DNA from: CBCXVS01 sp965178525
GTDB lineage: Bacteria; Tectomicrobia; Entotheonellia; Entotheonellales; Entotheonellaceae
Length of the DNA stretch: 17,531 bases
NCBI GenBank assembly: GCA_965178525.1
Contig: CBCXVS010000157.1
Span: 1 to 17,531 of the forward strand
Direction of reading: 5' to 3'
Shown piece by piece: positions 7,332 to 13,262 of this stretch (positions are counted from its first letter, which is position 1; each line of letters opens with the position of its first letter). The notes beneath the pieces are model-generated. The model was given only the letters and a program-made list of their open reading frames with translations, was not told where the DNA came from and made no database searches. Position numbers and translations under genes: made by a program.

Positions 7332-8653
7332 GTCTCTCCACCGTAGGCCGGGTTCGTTTCGATCTGCCGCAATACGGGCTCGACTAACATGACATCGTGC
7401 AGTGAGCAGAAGTCCCGATAGCCCATCTCCGCCGGCCAGGCTAAACCCTCGAAAAACTGCGGATGCTTTTGCAGCAGGCCCTCAAAGACATACTGGGCGA
7501 GGCTGGGAAGGGCGCGCCGCACACCCGTCGCGCGGGTCATGTCATGTTGCAATTGGGCCGTCCGTTGGGACAGGTGCATGACAAGCGTAAACCCCACTTG
7601 GTAGATGAACTGGAGGGAATGCTGCATGAGGAGTGGGGACAGCCGCTGCGTGTTCTGACCCCGGAGGTATTCGAGGCCAATATTGAGATAAGCATGCACC
7701 CGGCTCAAGCTTGCCCGCACGGCGATAGCATCGGCAAAATCGGTCTGATCATAAACGAATTCACGGTTGCAAAGCGCCACCATTTCCCAGCACAAGCGCT
7801 CTAGGGTGTCCGCCGCAAACTCACCGGTCATGGCATCATCGAGTGACGATCCGGACGGAGTCAGGCTCCAGGCGTAGCTCGGGATCAGTCCTGAAGCCTC
7901 GGCGCTCTCCGGGAGGCCAGGGGATGACAGCGCCGTAGCGGATTCGGGAGCAAGTTGCGCGATGTCGACGATCTGATAGGTTTCCAGTGCCTCAAAGTAG
8001 TCCGGAAACCCTTCGTCCTGTAAGCGGCCACTCTTCCATCGATAGGCCCATTCGACCAGTTCCGTGTCTTGTTCCCACATGGCGGCTTGCATCAGATGAT
8101 GATAAAGATCGAGGTCGGCTAGACGCAGAAAGCTGAGCAGGCGCTGCACCCGATCGTTCACGGGGCTGTCCAGCACCAGAAACTCGGTGCGATAGAGTTC
8201 GTTCGTTAGCGCTTCGTCGTAATGTTTGGGTTCGTCTTCTTCCTCCGCGGGGAGGGCGGCATCGACGCGCAAATGCTGCCGGATAAAGGCGACGAGCAGT
8301 TCGGCATCGAGTACTTGCAGGGTGTGCGCGAAGACCTCTGTCCCGCTGTGTTGCAGGTCTTCGAGCCAGGCCAAAAGACGTGGGCTGTCCAGCGTATCCT
8401 TGTTCCAGCAGTCCAGATCCAACACCGTCCGTACTTGTTCCGGCTGCGTCAATTGTAGGAGCTGCGGACGCATCTCGGGCGCTTCTTTCAACAAGATCGT
8501 ATACTCAACAGGCGAGAGCGCTTGGACCAGGGCCGCCGCGTCCGGCGCGGTCAGGAGTTGCTCGATGCGCTGTTTCACGACGGTGGGGGAGAGCGCTTGC
8601 CAGAACGGGTGACGGGTGACGAGTGCTTGGCGATAATCCTGTTCCGTGAGCAT
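7325..8653 (-). CDS. DUF6178 family protein
   Basis: 442-aa soluble protein of the DUF6178 family, known mainly from deltaproteobacteria and related lineages and of unknown function. Recognisable features are VLDLDCWNKD near residue 80, a WLEDLQ-x-SGTEVF stretch, an acidic EEEDEP linker, and the WEQDTELVEWAYRWKSGRL segment followed by GFPDYFEALETY. There is no signal peptide or membrane segment. The start at 8653 (MLTEQDYRQALV) has GGAG 5 nt upstream; a longer reading to 8680 is possible. The N-terminal codons contain a two-unit CGGGTGA repeat (8606-8619). It is convergent with livM and divergent from a small membrane-protein gene 57 nt away. Identification is by pattern recall rather than a search. 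Confidence 0.75.
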   Translation of the reverse strand: MLTEQDYRQALVTRHPFWQALSPTVVKQRIEQLLTAPDAAALVQALSPVEYTILLKEAPEMRPQLLQLTQPEQVRTVLDLDCWNKDTLDSPRLLAWLEDLQHSGTEVFAHTLQVLDAELLVAFIRQHLRVDAALPAEEEDEPKHYDEALTNELYRTEFLVLDSPVNDRVQRLLSFLRLADLDLYHHLMQAAMWEQDTELVEWAYRWKSGRLQDEGFPDYFEALETYQIVDIAQLAPESATALSSPGLPESAEASGLIPSYAWSLTPSGSSLDDAMTGEFAADTLERLCWEMVALCNREFVYDQTDFADAIAVRASLSRVHAYLNIGLEYLRGQNTQRLSPLLMQHSLQFIYQVGFTLVMHLSQRTAQLQHDMTRATGVRRALPSLAQYVFEGLLQKHPQFFEGLAWPAEMGYRDFCSLHDVMLVEPVLRQIETNPAYGGETT

Positions 8654-8710
8654 AGGAGCTCCCACTCCTCTGCAATGCACGCCGCTATACGGCGGCTGGG
8701 AAAGGCCGAT

Positions 8711-8950
8711 ATGGAATCATCGTATCGAGACAAGATCATGATTGCCGTGTTGATCGTTGGGGTCTGTTGTTTTGCACTGACGCCCGCCCTGTATCTGATG
8801 TTCCGCGCCCTCCAATGGGAGCAGGCGCTACGTATCCTGGAGGCGGTCTTTTTCCCATCATTTCTGCTCTTTGGCATGGCAGCGCTGTTCGCGTATCGCC
8901 GTGCCCAGGCGCGGCGTGCCTTCTTGGACCCCGATGACCCGACGACCTGA
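8711..8950 (+). CDS. Small two-helix membrane protein
   Basis: 79-aa product with two hydrophobic segments, IMIAVLIVGVCCFALTPALY (about residues 9-28) and an AVFFPSFLLFGMAALFAY stretch (about 45-62). An Arg-rich, then acidic, tail (YRRAQARRAF, DPDDP) follows and probably faces the cytoplasm. An AAAGG lies close upstream of the ATG at 8711. I recognise no family. It is divergent from the DUF6178 gene and could share a control region with it, but the 57-nt gap shows only a small GCCG-CTATA-CGGC hairpin (8681-8693). The frame also reads back to 8674. It may not be expressed. Confidence 0.5.
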   Translation: MESSYRDKIMIAVLIVGVCCFALTPALYLMFRALQWEQALRILEAVFFPSFLLFGMAALFAYRRAQARRAFLDPDDPTT

Positions 8951-8984
8951 GTCACACCTGTGGGCGTGGCGTCCTTCGTACCGC

Positions 8985-9006
8985 TCTTGTATTTTCTTTT
9001 TTAGCT
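8985..9006. repeat. 22-bp inverted-repeat module, left copy
   Basis: A T-rich 22-mer starting TCTTGTATTTTC and ending TTTTTTAGCT. Its exact reverse complement is at 11005-11026. The last four bases (AGCT) are the beginning of the heptamer array at 9003-9036. It lies between the small membrane-protein gene and the 3' end of moaE. Its T-runs might also terminate rightward transcription. Confidence 0.9.
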
Positions 9007-9036
9007 GAGAGCTAACAGCTAACAGCTAACAGCTAG
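9003..9036. repeat. Heptamer tandem repeat, unit AGCTAAC
   Basis: AGCTGAG followed by three exact AGCTAAC units and a terminal AGCTAG. The last unit contains the moaE stop codon (TAG on the minus strand, plus-strand CTA 9033-9035). The array is continuous with the 22-bp module at 8985-9006. Confidence 0.92.
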
Positions 9037-9443
9037 TTTTGGTTTACCCAATGCGTGTCGCCGTCGGCAAAAAACTCCTTTTTCCATACCGGCACTTCTT
9101 CTTTGACCCGGTCCATGGCGTAGGCACAGGCTTCAAACGCGGCGTGCCGATGCGGGGCTGCAACGGCGATGACAATACTACTTTCGCCAATCTCGAGGTG
9201 CCCCAGCCGGTGCACCATCGCCATGGCGCCCACGGCAAATTTGCGCTGTACTTCCGCGCCGATCTCCGCCATCTTGTTTTCCGCCATTTCCGCATACGCT
9301 TCGTATTCGAGAGCGCGGACAGGACGCCCATCAAAATTGTCGCGTACAATGCCATCAAAGGTGACCACGGCACCGTCTGAAGGACGCTTGACATGGTCGT
9401 TTACTTCCTGCACGCTGAGTGGTTCCGTGGTCACTTTGAACAT
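9033..9443 (-). CDS. moaE: Molybdopterin synthase catalytic subunit MoaE
   Basis: Large subunit of molybdopterin synthase, which inserts two sulfurs carried by MoaD thiocarboxylate into precursor Z (cPMP) during molybdenum cofactor synthesis in the cytosol. The 136-aa length is close to the usual ~150. GIVRDNFDGRPVRALEYEAY is the conserved MoaE signature near residues 31-50. The lysines at 114 and 121 (VKEEVPVWKKE) have the same 7-residue spacing as the catalytic pair in E. coli MoaE. GGAGG lies 6 nt before the ATG at 9443. The start overlaps the moaD stop by 13 nt, indicating translational coupling. The stop codon sits in the last unit of a heptamer array. Confidence 0.95.
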   Translation of the reverse strand: MFKVTTEPLSVQEVNDHVKRPSDGAVVTFDGIVRDNFDGRPVRALEYEAYAEMAENKMAEIGAEVQRKFAVGAMAMVHRLGHLEIGESSIVIAVAAPHRHAAFEACAYAMDRVKEEVPVWKKEFFADGDTHWVNQN

Positions 9444-9691
9444 CCGTTGCCTCCGCTAACCGGCGGGATCAGGTGCAGCTCATCGCCCTCGGCGAGGCCC
9501 ACTTCCGCCTCCACAAAGTCCATCCGTAAGGCTAAACGCACATTGTCCAGATAGGGCGCTAAGATCGGATACTGTTGCTGCAATTGCCCCAATGCCTGCG
9601 CGGCACTGGCCCCCTCCGGCAGGTGCAGCGCCACGGTGTCGGTCCCGGCGGTTTCCCGCAACAACGCAAAGAGTTTCACCTGGATTTGCAT
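9431..9691 (-). CDS. moaD: Molybdopterin synthase sulfur carrier MoaD with a C-terminal extension
   Basis: 86-aa ubiquitin-fold sulfur carrier (MQIQVKLFALLRE at the N-terminus, DELHLIPPVSGG at the C-terminus). In characterised MoaD the Gly-Gly must be the last two residues, because the terminal glycine is adenylated and thiocarboxylated. Here the frame continues with NGCSK before stopping at 9431-9433, inside moaE. A single extra T after the second Gly codon would give GGC TAA, a stop exactly at Gly-Gly, so a 1-base deletion or sequence error is the simplest explanation. Alternatives are an inactive carrier or processing by a peptidase. The start at 9691 fits the family better than the frame opening at 9709; its ribosome-binding site is weak. 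It lies in an operon with moaE under the promoter at 9741-9769. Confidence 0.9.
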   Translation of the reverse strand: MQIQVKLFALLRETAGTDTVALHLPEGASAAQALGQLQQQYPILAPYLDNVRLALRMDFVEAEVGLAEGDELHLIPPVSGGNGCSK

Positions 9692-9740
9692 ACCGTTGCT
9701 TTCGCGCAAAAAGAATTGTCCCCAGCCTCTCTTGTGGCTG

Positions 9741-9769
9741 ATTCTACCGTTGCCCTACACCCATGTCAA
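9741..9769 (-). promoter_or_regulatory. Sigma-70 promoter of moaDE
   Basis: On the minus strand TTGACA (9769-9764) and TAGAAT (9746-9741) have a 17-nt spacer, with matches of 6/6 and 5/6. Transcription would start near 9734, giving a leader of about 43 nt. A CAGCC/GGCTG inverted repeat (9723-9727 and 9736-9740) spans the predicted start. Confidence 0.72.
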
Positions 9770-9784
9770 AGTGAGTGGCCAGCC

Positions 9785-10912
9785 CTACGGTTGCCAGGGC
9801 AGAAACTGTTTGCTCAGCGTCAGCGCTTGCGCCTGATAATGGGACTGGAGGTCGGCGCCATAGAGGTGGTGAGGCGTCTCCACCGTGCTGTCCAAACACA
9901 GTTTACACAAGCGCTGACCATCCTCCACCAAAAAAGGCACGTCGTGCGGCCGGACTTCCAAGACGGCTTGGGTTCCCCGGGACGTCTGACGGCCGTAACC
10001 GAAGCCGGGATCGAAGAAGCCGGCATAATGCGTGCGCAACTCTCCCGAGCCCGTATCGTATGCCATGAGTTCGGCGGCATAGGCCGGCGGAATACACACT
10101 TTTTCTTTCGAGGCGAGAATATAAAATTCTTCCGGTTCCAGGATGAGCGGGCGATTGGCGACGCGATACAGCGGTTCCCAGAAGGCGGCAGGATCGTAAC
10201 ACCCTTCCCGCGCCAGATCGATGATATCGCTGTTCTTTTTGGCCTTGTACCCCACAATAGCCTGCTGATTTCCCGCAATATCCACCCCGAGAAAGAGACC
10301 GCCGTCGAGACGCACGGCTTCGAGCGGCAAGGGCTGCTCGCATGCGTCGTAGAGCAGTGGCTCGACCGCGTACAGCCTGCTGAGCGCCGTATCATCCAGG
10401 CGGGAGTCGCCGAAGAACAGCCGCAATTGATTGAGCGACAGCCCCTGGTGCACCTTGATCGTAAAGGAACGTGAGAAGACTTCGAGGTACAGTTTACCCT
10501 GATATCCGGGCCGGACGTCATCAAAGCGGGAATGCGTATCCGTGATGACGCGGGTAAAAATATCGAGACGTCCGGTCGAACTCTTGGGGTCGGCTTTGGC
10601 ATGGATGTAAGGGGGTAACGCCAGCTCTTCGAGCAGCGGGATCAAATAGGCATGGCCGCGCTCCAAGACGGCGGCAGGTTCGAGAGACAACTCATACATC
10701 GTGAGCGTCCCGAGCTTTGCCGCCACGGTGTCCTGGCCGGGTAAAAAACTGCTGCGGATCCGATAGGCCACCGGCCCGAGGCGCAAATCGAGGCTCGCCG
10801 GTTGAAATTGGGGCTCTTCCAGAGGCGCCGCGCCTGAGCGGATCCAGCCCTCATGTGCGGCTTGCTGCAGCCATTGTAAGGGCAGCACTCCGGCCCGTAG
10901 GCTCATGGGCAT
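9785..10912 (-). CDS. Tandem-domain 2'-deoxycytidine 5'-triphosphate deaminase
   Basis: 375-aa protein made of two Dcd/dUTPase-like halves, the long form of dCTP deaminase best known from alphaproteobacteria. It is expected to convert dCTP to dUTP and ammonia for thymidylate synthesis. In the N-terminal half, QPASLDLRLG (about residues 36-45) and ADPKSSTGRLDIFTRVITD resemble the substrate-binding P-x-SLDLRLG and K/R-SS-x-x-R motifs, and GKLYLEVFSRS carries the expected Glu. The C-terminal half repeats the pattern with GFFDPGFGYG and TQAVLEVRPHDVPF. It may start at 10912 or at the in-frame ATG at 10906; neither has a strong ribosome-binding site. It is separated from moaD by 93 nt that include the moaDE promoter, so it is not necessarily co-expressed. 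A single-domain Dcd would be about 190 aa. Confidence 0.85.
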   Translation of the reverse strand: MPMSLRAGVLPLQWLQQAAHEGWIRSGAAPLEEPQFQPASLDLRLGPVAYRIRSSFLPGQDTVAAKLGTLTMYELSLEPAAVLERGHAYLIPLLEELALPPYIHAKADPKSSTGRLDIFTRVITDTHSRFDDVRPGYQGKLYLEVFSRSFTIKVHQGLSLNQLRLFFGDSRLDDTALSRLYAVEPLLYDACEQPLPLEAVRLDGGLFLGVDIAGNQQAIVGYKAKKNSDIIDLAREGCYDPAAFWEPLYRVANRPLILEPEEFYILASKEKVCIPPAYAAELMAYDTGSGELRTHYAGFFDPGFGYGRQTSRGTQAVLEVRPHDVPFLVEDGQRLCKLCLDSTVETPHHLYGADLQSHYQAQALTLSKQFLPWQP

Positions 10913-11004
10913 CTCGGGCCGGGTGGCAGATGACGAAGGGGCAGCTCGTGGGCTCAGAATTTGGGCTCTCCCTCAGTGCTGCGCACCGCAAATGAAAAGC
11001 GGTT

Positions 11005-11026
11005 AGCTAAAAAAGAAAATACAAGA
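11005..11026. repeat. 22-bp inverted-repeat module, right copy
   Basis: Exact reverse complement of 8985-9006. On the minus strand it is followed by a single AAC, completing one AGCTAAC heptamer, against several units at the left copy. The AGCTGAT array at 11046-11087 is 19 nt away on the other side. Confidence 0.9.
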
Positions 11027-11045
11027 TGTCTTCTTCCGGCGTTTT

Positions 11046-11087
11046 AGCTGATAGCTGATAGCTGATAGCTGATAGCTGATAGCTAAG
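11046..11087. repeat. Heptamer tandem repeat, unit AGCTGAT, five copies plus a variant
   Basis: Five exact AGCTGAT units (11046-11080) and a final AGCTAAG. It lies 35 nt downstream of the stop codon of the oxidoreductase gene (minus strand) and in the 210-nt gap upstream of the dCTP deaminase gene. It shares the AGCT core with the array at 9003-9036. Confidence 0.93.
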
Positions 11088-11122
11088 AACTCTATCGTGC
11101 CCCCTTTTCCATGGCGCGGCAC

Positions 11123-12109
11123 TTAGCGCTGAAAATGCGGTAGCGGCAAATCCACCATGGTCAGTAAGCCGGGTTGGGCGCGGTGCACCAACGGGCTCAT
11201 GTTGACCAACAGACCGGCGGCGGCGGAATCCTCCAGATCGGGACTCTTGATCGTTAATTCCAGCGTCGGCGTGCCTTCAATATAAATGGTATCACGCGTC
11301 TGTTCGGCGCCGAGATAGATCCGTAAATCGAGCGAAATCACTTCTTTGCCGTTGCTAACGCCCTTGATGAGATGCCGCACACCACACACCTGTCCGGGCT
11401 CGACCTGCCCGTGGGCGGCCTGCAGGGGTTTGTCGGTCAGCACGGGGACGATCCGTTCTTTGAAATCGTCGACATCCCACTTCAACACACGCGCGAGAAA
11501 CGCCAGGGAATCGATTGGCCCGACCAGCCCGACCCGGTGCTGGGCGACATTGTCGGCGAAGGCTTGCGGCGTGAGGCCGACGCCGATGTGTTTCTGCAGC
11601 GAGGGTCTGCGCCCCAAGGCATTGACCACACGCGTGACTGCAATACGCGATACCTGCTGGCAGACGCCCGTCAAGAGCAAGACGAGCGTATCCATCACAA
11701 ATCCCGGATTGATCCCGGTGCCGAGAATCGATACCCCATGTTGCTTGGCCAGATCATCCAGAGCCTGCGCTTGCTGCGCGTGGCGGTGATAGGGATAGAA
11801 GAGTTCTTCGGTAGACGAGACCACGTCGATGCCCGCTTTGATCAGGGTTTGCAACGTCGGCAAAACCTCGGCAAAGGTGGAAACCGTCGTCAAAAAGGCG
11901 ATATCGACTTCATGGGGCTGCAGCGGTGGCAGGTGCCCGCGCACCGGAATGTCCAGCGGCGCTTTCAGGCCCATGATGTCACCCAAGTCTTGGCCCTGTT
12001 TGGCCGGATCCGTGTCGATGGCGGCCAAGATGTGCCAGTCCGGTTTGGTGATGAGCAGACGGGAGACGGCCATACCGATGGGACCCAAGCCAATTTGTAC
12101 GACCTTCAT
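11123..12109 (-). CDS. NAD(P)-dependent oxidoreductase, DapB / 2,4-diaminopentanoate dehydrogenase-like
   Basis: 328-aa Rossmann-fold dehydrogenase. The N-terminal nucleotide-binding loop is GLGPIG (residues 7-12), followed by ILAAIDTDPAKQGQDLGDIMG, which corresponds to the AIDxDPxKxGxDxG pattern of diaminopentanoate dehydrogenase and dihydrodipicolinate-reductase-like proteins (positions about 11952-12015). STEELFYPY and GTGINPGFVMDTLVLLL are further family landmarks. Its length fits the ~340-aa dehydrogenase and not true DapB (~270 aa). The ATG at 12109 was chosen because AGGA lies 9 nt upstream and because the promoter at 12228-12255 puts the extended frame's other ATGs outside or within a structured leader. 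The substrate is unknown; ornithine or other amino-acid degradation is possible. It is divergent from the 91-aa gene. Confidence 0.78.
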   Translation of the reverse strand: MKVVQIGLGPIGMAVSRLLITKPDWHILAAIDTDPAKQGQDLGDIMGLKAPLDIPVRGHLPPLQPHEVDIAFLTTVSTFAEVLPTLQTLIKAGIDVVSSTEELFYPYHRHAQQAQALDDLAKQHGVSILGTGINPGFVMDTLVLLLTGVCQQVSRIAVTRVVNALGRRPSLQKHIGVGLTPQAFADNVAQHRVGLVGPIDSLAFLARVLKWDVDDFKERIVPVLTDKPLQAAHGQVEPGQVCGVRHLIKGVSNGKEVISLDLRIYLGAEQTRDTIYIEGTPTLELTIKSPDLEDSAAAGLLVNMSPLVHRAQPGLLTMVDLPLPHFQR

Positions 12110-12146
12110 CACAGTGTTTCCTGTGCCATACGAGCCGCACCCTACA

Positions 12147-12174
12147 CCCAAGAGAGCGTATCCATGCTCTTGGG
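12147..12174 (-). promoter_or_regulatory. Leader hairpin 2 of the oxidoreductase mRNA
   Basis: CCCAAGAG (12147-12154) and CTCTTGGG (12167-12174) form a perfect 8-bp stem with a 12-nt loop. It lies about 40 nt upstream of the start codon on the minus strand. No T-run follows, so it is more likely a leader structure than a terminator. Confidence 0.5.
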
Positions 12175-12189
12175 AAACTTCTCGGACAA

Positions 12190-12223
12190 CACGGCATTGC
12201 ATGAGGTGCCGAGCAATGCCGTG
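12190..12223 (-). promoter_or_regulatory. Leader hairpin 1 at the predicted 5' end of the oxidoreductase mRNA
   Basis: CACGGCATTGC (12190-12200) and GCAATGCCGTG (12213-12223) form a perfect 11-bp stem with a 12-nt loop. The promoter at 12228-12255 would start transcription at about 12221, so this hairpin would form the very 5' end of the message. That could stabilise the mRNA, or the DNA palindrome could be an operator. Confidence 0.55.
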
Positions 12224-12227
12224 CATG

Positions 12228-12255
12228 ATTATCGACCTTTTGCGGGCGATGTCAA
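12228..12255 (-). promoter_or_regulatory. Sigma-70 promoter of the oxidoreductase gene
   Basis: On the minus strand TTGACA (12255-12250) and GATAAT (12233-12228) have a 16-nt spacer, with matches of 6/6 and 5/6. It is back to back with the promoter of the 91-aa gene; their -35 boxes are 30 bp apart. Confidence 0.7.
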
Positions 12256-12285
12256 CACCCGATCTGCCTAGCGGTATGAACCCAC

Positions 12286-12318
12286 TTGACACGCTGCTAC
12301 GAGAGTTGCTACAACTCT
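12286..12318 (+). promoter_or_regulatory. Sigma-70 promoter of the 91-aa gene with a palindrome over the -10
   Basis: TTGACA (12286-12291) and TACAAC (12310-12315) are 18 nt apart. The -10 lies inside a perfect inverted repeat, AGAGTTG-CTA-CAACTCT (12302-12318), so a repressor bound there would block the promoter. A short TTTT follows, and a weak terminator is the alternative reading. The leader to the ATG at 12413 is about 90 nt. Confidence 0.6.
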
Positions 12319-12412
12319 TTTGTTTATGCGCTTCCGGGGTCCAGGGCGAGCACCGTGTCGTGGCGGGATACGCCTCTCATGGCGTGGGAAGTCGGGCAGC
12401 AAGGAGAGACAG

Positions 12413-12688
12413 ATGAAAAAATACACGGCCTTGACGCAGAACATGTTCCGTCACTTGGCCCGTGGCGAGGAGGTACAGTATCAATCCTTCCAAGTCAAAA
12501 GTGTGGAGGACAAGTTGGTCGTGCGGGGGAAGCTACGCGATGGCCGGGAAGTGGAGCTACACTTCCGTCGCCGTTCAGGCAAAGAGGTAGGTTTTTCGAA
12601 AGAACAATTTAAAAATATCTTTGCCTTCCGCGAAAAGCCCATATTCAGTATTAACATCCGGTCGCGGCAGGCGCAGCAGATGAGCTGA
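12413..12688 (+). CDS. Small basic protein of unknown function, 91 aa
   Basis: 91-aa hydrophilic, Lys/Arg-rich protein with no signal peptide or membrane helix. It begins MKKYTALTQNMFRHLARGEE, contains a FRRRSGKEVGFSKEQFKN stretch and ends in RSRQAQQMS. I recognise no family. The gene looks real because AAGGAG lies 6 nt before the ATG, a TTGACA/TACAAC promoter lies at 12286-12315, and no other gene overlaps it. The alternating charged and hydrophobic pattern (VQYQSFQVKSVEDKLVVRGK, then REVELHF) suggests a small beta-rich fold and possibly nucleic-acid binding; both are inference. It is convergent with the fmdB-like gene. Confidence 0.72.
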   Translation: MKKYTALTQNMFRHLARGEEVQYQSFQVKSVEDKLVVRGKLRDGREVELHFRRRSGKEVGFSKEQFKNIFAFREKPIFSINIRSRQAQQMS

Positions 12689-12745
12689 GGGCGGGGACGA
12701 CAACGGCATGTGATGGGGTGAGGCGTAACGCCGAAAGCGGATGGA

Positions 12746-12777
12746 GGAGGGCGGCGTCCGGCTAGCCCGCACCCTCC
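12746..12777. terminator. GC-rich hairpin between convergent genes
   Basis: GGAGGG (12746-12751) pairs with CCCTCC (12772-12777), with further inner GCG/CGC pairing around a GGCTAGCC core. It sits 12 nt beyond the fmdB-like stop and 57 nt beyond the 91-aa gene stop. There is no T-run on either side, so termination is plausible but unproven. Confidence 0.4.
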
Positions 12778-12789
12778 ACAAGGTTTTCC

Positions 12790-13155
12790 TTACGAAGTCG
12801 AGGCCGTCGATGAGGCCGTCGAGGCAGAGCTGTCCGTCGTGGACGTAGTCGAGCCGCTACTGCTGTCGCTTGTGCTGTCGCTTGTGCTCTCTGTTGTGCT
12901 CTCTGTTTTGCTTTCCGTGTTGCCGGCTTCGGGCTTGCTTGGACTGTCGTTCTCAGCCGCCCCATTCTTCCCGGATTTCCGGGCGTAATCCGTCACGTAC
13001 CAGCCATCGCCCTTGAGGTGGAATGTCGACCGAGAGATGAGCTTTTGCACGGAGCCGGTACAGACGGGGCATTCGGCGACGGGCGGCTCCGAAAATTTCT
13101 GCATGCGTTCAAACTCGTGGTTACAGTGCTGACAGCGATATTCGTAGATTGGCAT
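12790..13155 (-). CDS. FmdB-type zinc-ribbon protein with a Ser/Thr-rich tail
   Basis: 121-aa protein of the FmdB (CxxC_CxxC_SSSS) family of putative regulatory zinc ribbons. The N-terminal MPIYEYRC is diagnostic, with the zinc-binding pairs C8-x2-C11 and C29-x2-C32, followed by ISRSTFHLKGDGWYVTDYA, the usual family ending. After about residue 75 comes a low-complexity Ser/Thr/Glu/Asp tail, longer than common. It is encoded by imperfect 12-nt repeats (about 12850-12910). AAGGAG lies 8 nt before the ATG at 13155. The gene is driven by a TTGACA-17-TACATT promoter immediately followed by a perfect CIRCE, so it is probably repressed by HrcA and induced by heat or protein-folding stress. No chaperone gene is present in the window. 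The molecular function of the family is not established. Confidence 0.9.
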   Translation of the reverse strand: MPIYEYRCQHCNHEFERMQKFSEPPVAECPVCTGSVQKLISRSTFHLKGDGWYVTDYARKSGKNGAAENDSPSKPEAGNTESKTESTTESTSDSTSDSSSGSTTSTTDSSASTASSTASTS

Positions 13156-13233
13156 CTCTCACTCTCCTTACGCTGTGGCGCAGGCATTGAATCATACCGT
13201 GTAGGATAAGGCTGCGGGATGTATGCTAAAAAT

Positions 13234-13260
13234 TTAGCACTCATCATAGAAGAGTGCTAA
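13234..13260. promoter_or_regulatory. CIRCE operator (HrcA binding site), perfect
   Basis: TTAGCACTC (13234-13242), a 9-nt spacer, and GAGTGCTAA (13252-13260) match the CIRCE consensus in all 18 arm positions. It begins 2 nt downstream of the -10 of the fmdB-like promoter and so covers the transcription start, the classic position for HrcA repression. A second palindrome, GCTAAA-AA-TTTAGC (13225-13238), overlaps one arm. Confidence 0.96.
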
Positions 13261-13262
13261 CA

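Larger units (their letters stand above)
12110..12412. other. Divergent control region
   Basis: 303 bases between the divergent oxidoreductase and 91-aa genes. It is fully occupied by the two leader hairpins, the two back-to-back promoters, the palindrome over the rightward -10, and the rightward leader. I find no gene in it. Reading the oxidoreductase frame upstream through the leader gives a sequence without family resemblance. Confidence 0.6.

Noticed and set aside
8606..8625. CGGGTGA heptamer repeat inside the DUF6178 gene
   Set aside because: Only two full units plus part of a third, within conserved-looking coding sequence (LVTRHPFW). Chance cannot be excluded.
9003..9036. Tandem arrays here and at 5515, 11046 and 14548 as CRISPR
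   Set aside because: Units are 7 bp and directly adjacent, with no spacers and no cas genes.
12110..12292. N-terminal extension of the oxidoreductase through the leader
   Set aside because: The predicted transcription start (about 12221) lies downstream of most of it, the rest is hairpin sequence, and the Rossmann motif begins properly at 12109.
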